Assembly: GCF_003550175.1 (NCBI RefSeq)
Contig: NZ_QXDF01000001.1
Span: 396,501-460,500 of the forward strand
Direction of reading: 5' to 3'
Length of the DNA: 64,000 nt
Source of the DNA: Dichotomicrobium thermohalophilum
GTDB lineage: Bacteria; Pseudomonadota; Alphaproteobacteria; Rhizobiales; Rhodomicrobiaceae
The notes under the pieces are model-generated. The model had not been told where the DNA came from. It saw nothing but the letters and a program-made list of their open reading frames with translations, and ran no database searches. The position numbers and the translations under genes were made by a program. Of this stretch, positions 63,550 through 64,000 are shown piece by piece (positions within the stretch are counted from its first letter, which is position 1; the number at the start of each line of letters is the position of its first letter).

Positions 63550-64000
63550 ATGGCGCAAGCGACGGCGACTGGCGAGGTTCCGGCCTACACGCATGGGCGC
63601 GGACTGCGCGTCATTCTGAGTATCGGCTTTTTCCTGTTCCTGCTGTTCGCCGTCAATGCGGGGGCAGGAACGGTCTGGCTGGCCACGCACAATCTGCCGG
63701 GCACGGCGGCGATTTTTGCCGTGATGTTCATCCTCGGCCTTGTCATCCTGCTCTACATCGGCATTTTCCTGTTCGCCGCTTCCCACACGCGGCTGGAACT
63801 CGGCGAGGATGGCGCGCGCATGGTGCTGCCCAACTGGCGTGGGCCGATGCCCTTGTTCCCCTACACAGAGATCGAGATTCCTTATGACCAGATCGCGGCG
63901 GTCGAGACGCGCGGGGAAATCTACCGCTATCTCGTCATGCCAACGCTGATGCGCTCGGTCAGCATCCTGCGCAAGGACGGCGAGCGGTTCACGCTGGGCT
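63550..64000 (+). CDS. Membrane protein with PH-like domain, cut by window edge
   Basis: The frame opens at ATG 63550 and stays open to the right edge, so the end is missing (150 codons seen). Two hydrophobic helices (about 20-38 and 55-77) are followed by a beta-rich region (LELGEDGARMVLPNWR, IEIPYDQIAAVETRGE) that resembles the bPH/PH-like small membrane proteins. The function is unknown. GGGGAG stands only a few bases upstream, which is close for a ribosome site. It is divergent from msrA. Confidence 0.7.
   Translation, partial: MAQATATGEVPAYTHGRGLRVILSIGFFLFLLFAVNAGAGTVWLATHNLPGTAAIFAVMFILGLVILLYIGIFLFAASHTRLELGEDGARMVLPNWRGPMPLFPYTEIEIPYDQIAAVETRGEIYRYLVMPTLMRSVSILRKDGERFTLG

Noticed and set aside
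1-64000. tRNA, rRNA, CRISPR arrays, insertion sequences, prophage or biosynthetic cluster
   Set aside because: No T-loop-like motifs, regular direct repeats, transposase motifs or phage proteins were seen by eye; a trained search tool would be needed to exclude small RNAs.

Overview
The window is GC-rich, tightly packed chromosomal DNA from an alphaproteobacterium, most likely of the order Hyphomicrobiales (Rhizobiales). The evidence is a ChvG/ChvI two-component pair, a Fur-family regulator of the Mur type, the block tsaB-rimI-fur-plsC-miaB-phoH-ybeY-corC, an FnrL-type regulator, an ethylmalonyl-CoA mutase, and polyhydroxyalkanoate (PHA) granule and depolymerase genes. I cannot name the genus. 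I see no rRNA, tRNA, CRISPR array, prophage or insertion sequence; this is mostly core genome.

Layout. 1-2.1 kb: envelope stress regulators (the start of chvG, then chvI) and a NarL/LuxR response regulator. 2.1-8.3 kb: a peptidoglycan-binding protein, a small DUF5330-like protein, two phasins (one with a very acidic tail) and a 690-residue Arg-rich membrane-anchored protein, then a lipoprotein candidate. 8.3-15.3 kb: a flavin monooxygenase with a zinc-finger protein, an alpha/beta hydrolase, ExoD, PBP1A and an ABC-2 exporter. 15.4-20.3 kb: FnrL, SmpB, DapA and a Slt-type lytic transglycosylase. 20.3-29.6 kb: a second hydrolase, an IalB-like protein with a clear terminator, a YejA-like binding protein overlapping an acyl-CoA ligase, an orphan gene, ethylmalonyl-CoA mutase and small membrane proteins. 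29.7-40.2 kb: a UbiH-like hydroxylase, a coiled-coil membrane protein, malic enzyme MaeB, gamma-glutamyltransferase, an ArnT-like glycosyltransferase, a GlcG/HbpS protein, an interspersed palindromic repeat and PHA depolymerase.

40.5-49.9 kb: a MAPEG protein overlapping ffh, then a VOC protein, rpsP, rimM, fumC (where trmD-rplS is usual) and a ribbon-helix-helix protein; a secreted protein with two copies of a six-cysteine domain; a prenyl diphosphate synthase; rpmF; a NrtR-like protein with a degenerate Nudix box; and a bacterioferritin whose haem-ligand Met52 is Gln. 50.3-54.6 kb: an AEC transporter, a glutathione transferase, a DapA paralogue, a methyltransferase and ComF. 54.8-62.7 kb: nfuA, a RutE-like nitroreductase and the conserved tsaB-to-corC operon. 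The window closes with msrA and a truncated membrane-protein gene.

The metabolic theme is acetyl-CoA and carbon storage: PHA granule coating (two phasins), PHA mobilisation (PhaZ), acetyl-CoA assimilation (ethylmalonyl-CoA mutase) and C4 handling (MaeB, FumC). A second theme is envelope maintenance. I find no defence island or biosynthetic cluster. The items that look least described are the acidic phasin beside the divergent basic membrane protein, the duplicated Cys-rich secreted domain, the haem-ligand-less bacterioferritin and the degenerate Nudix regulator.
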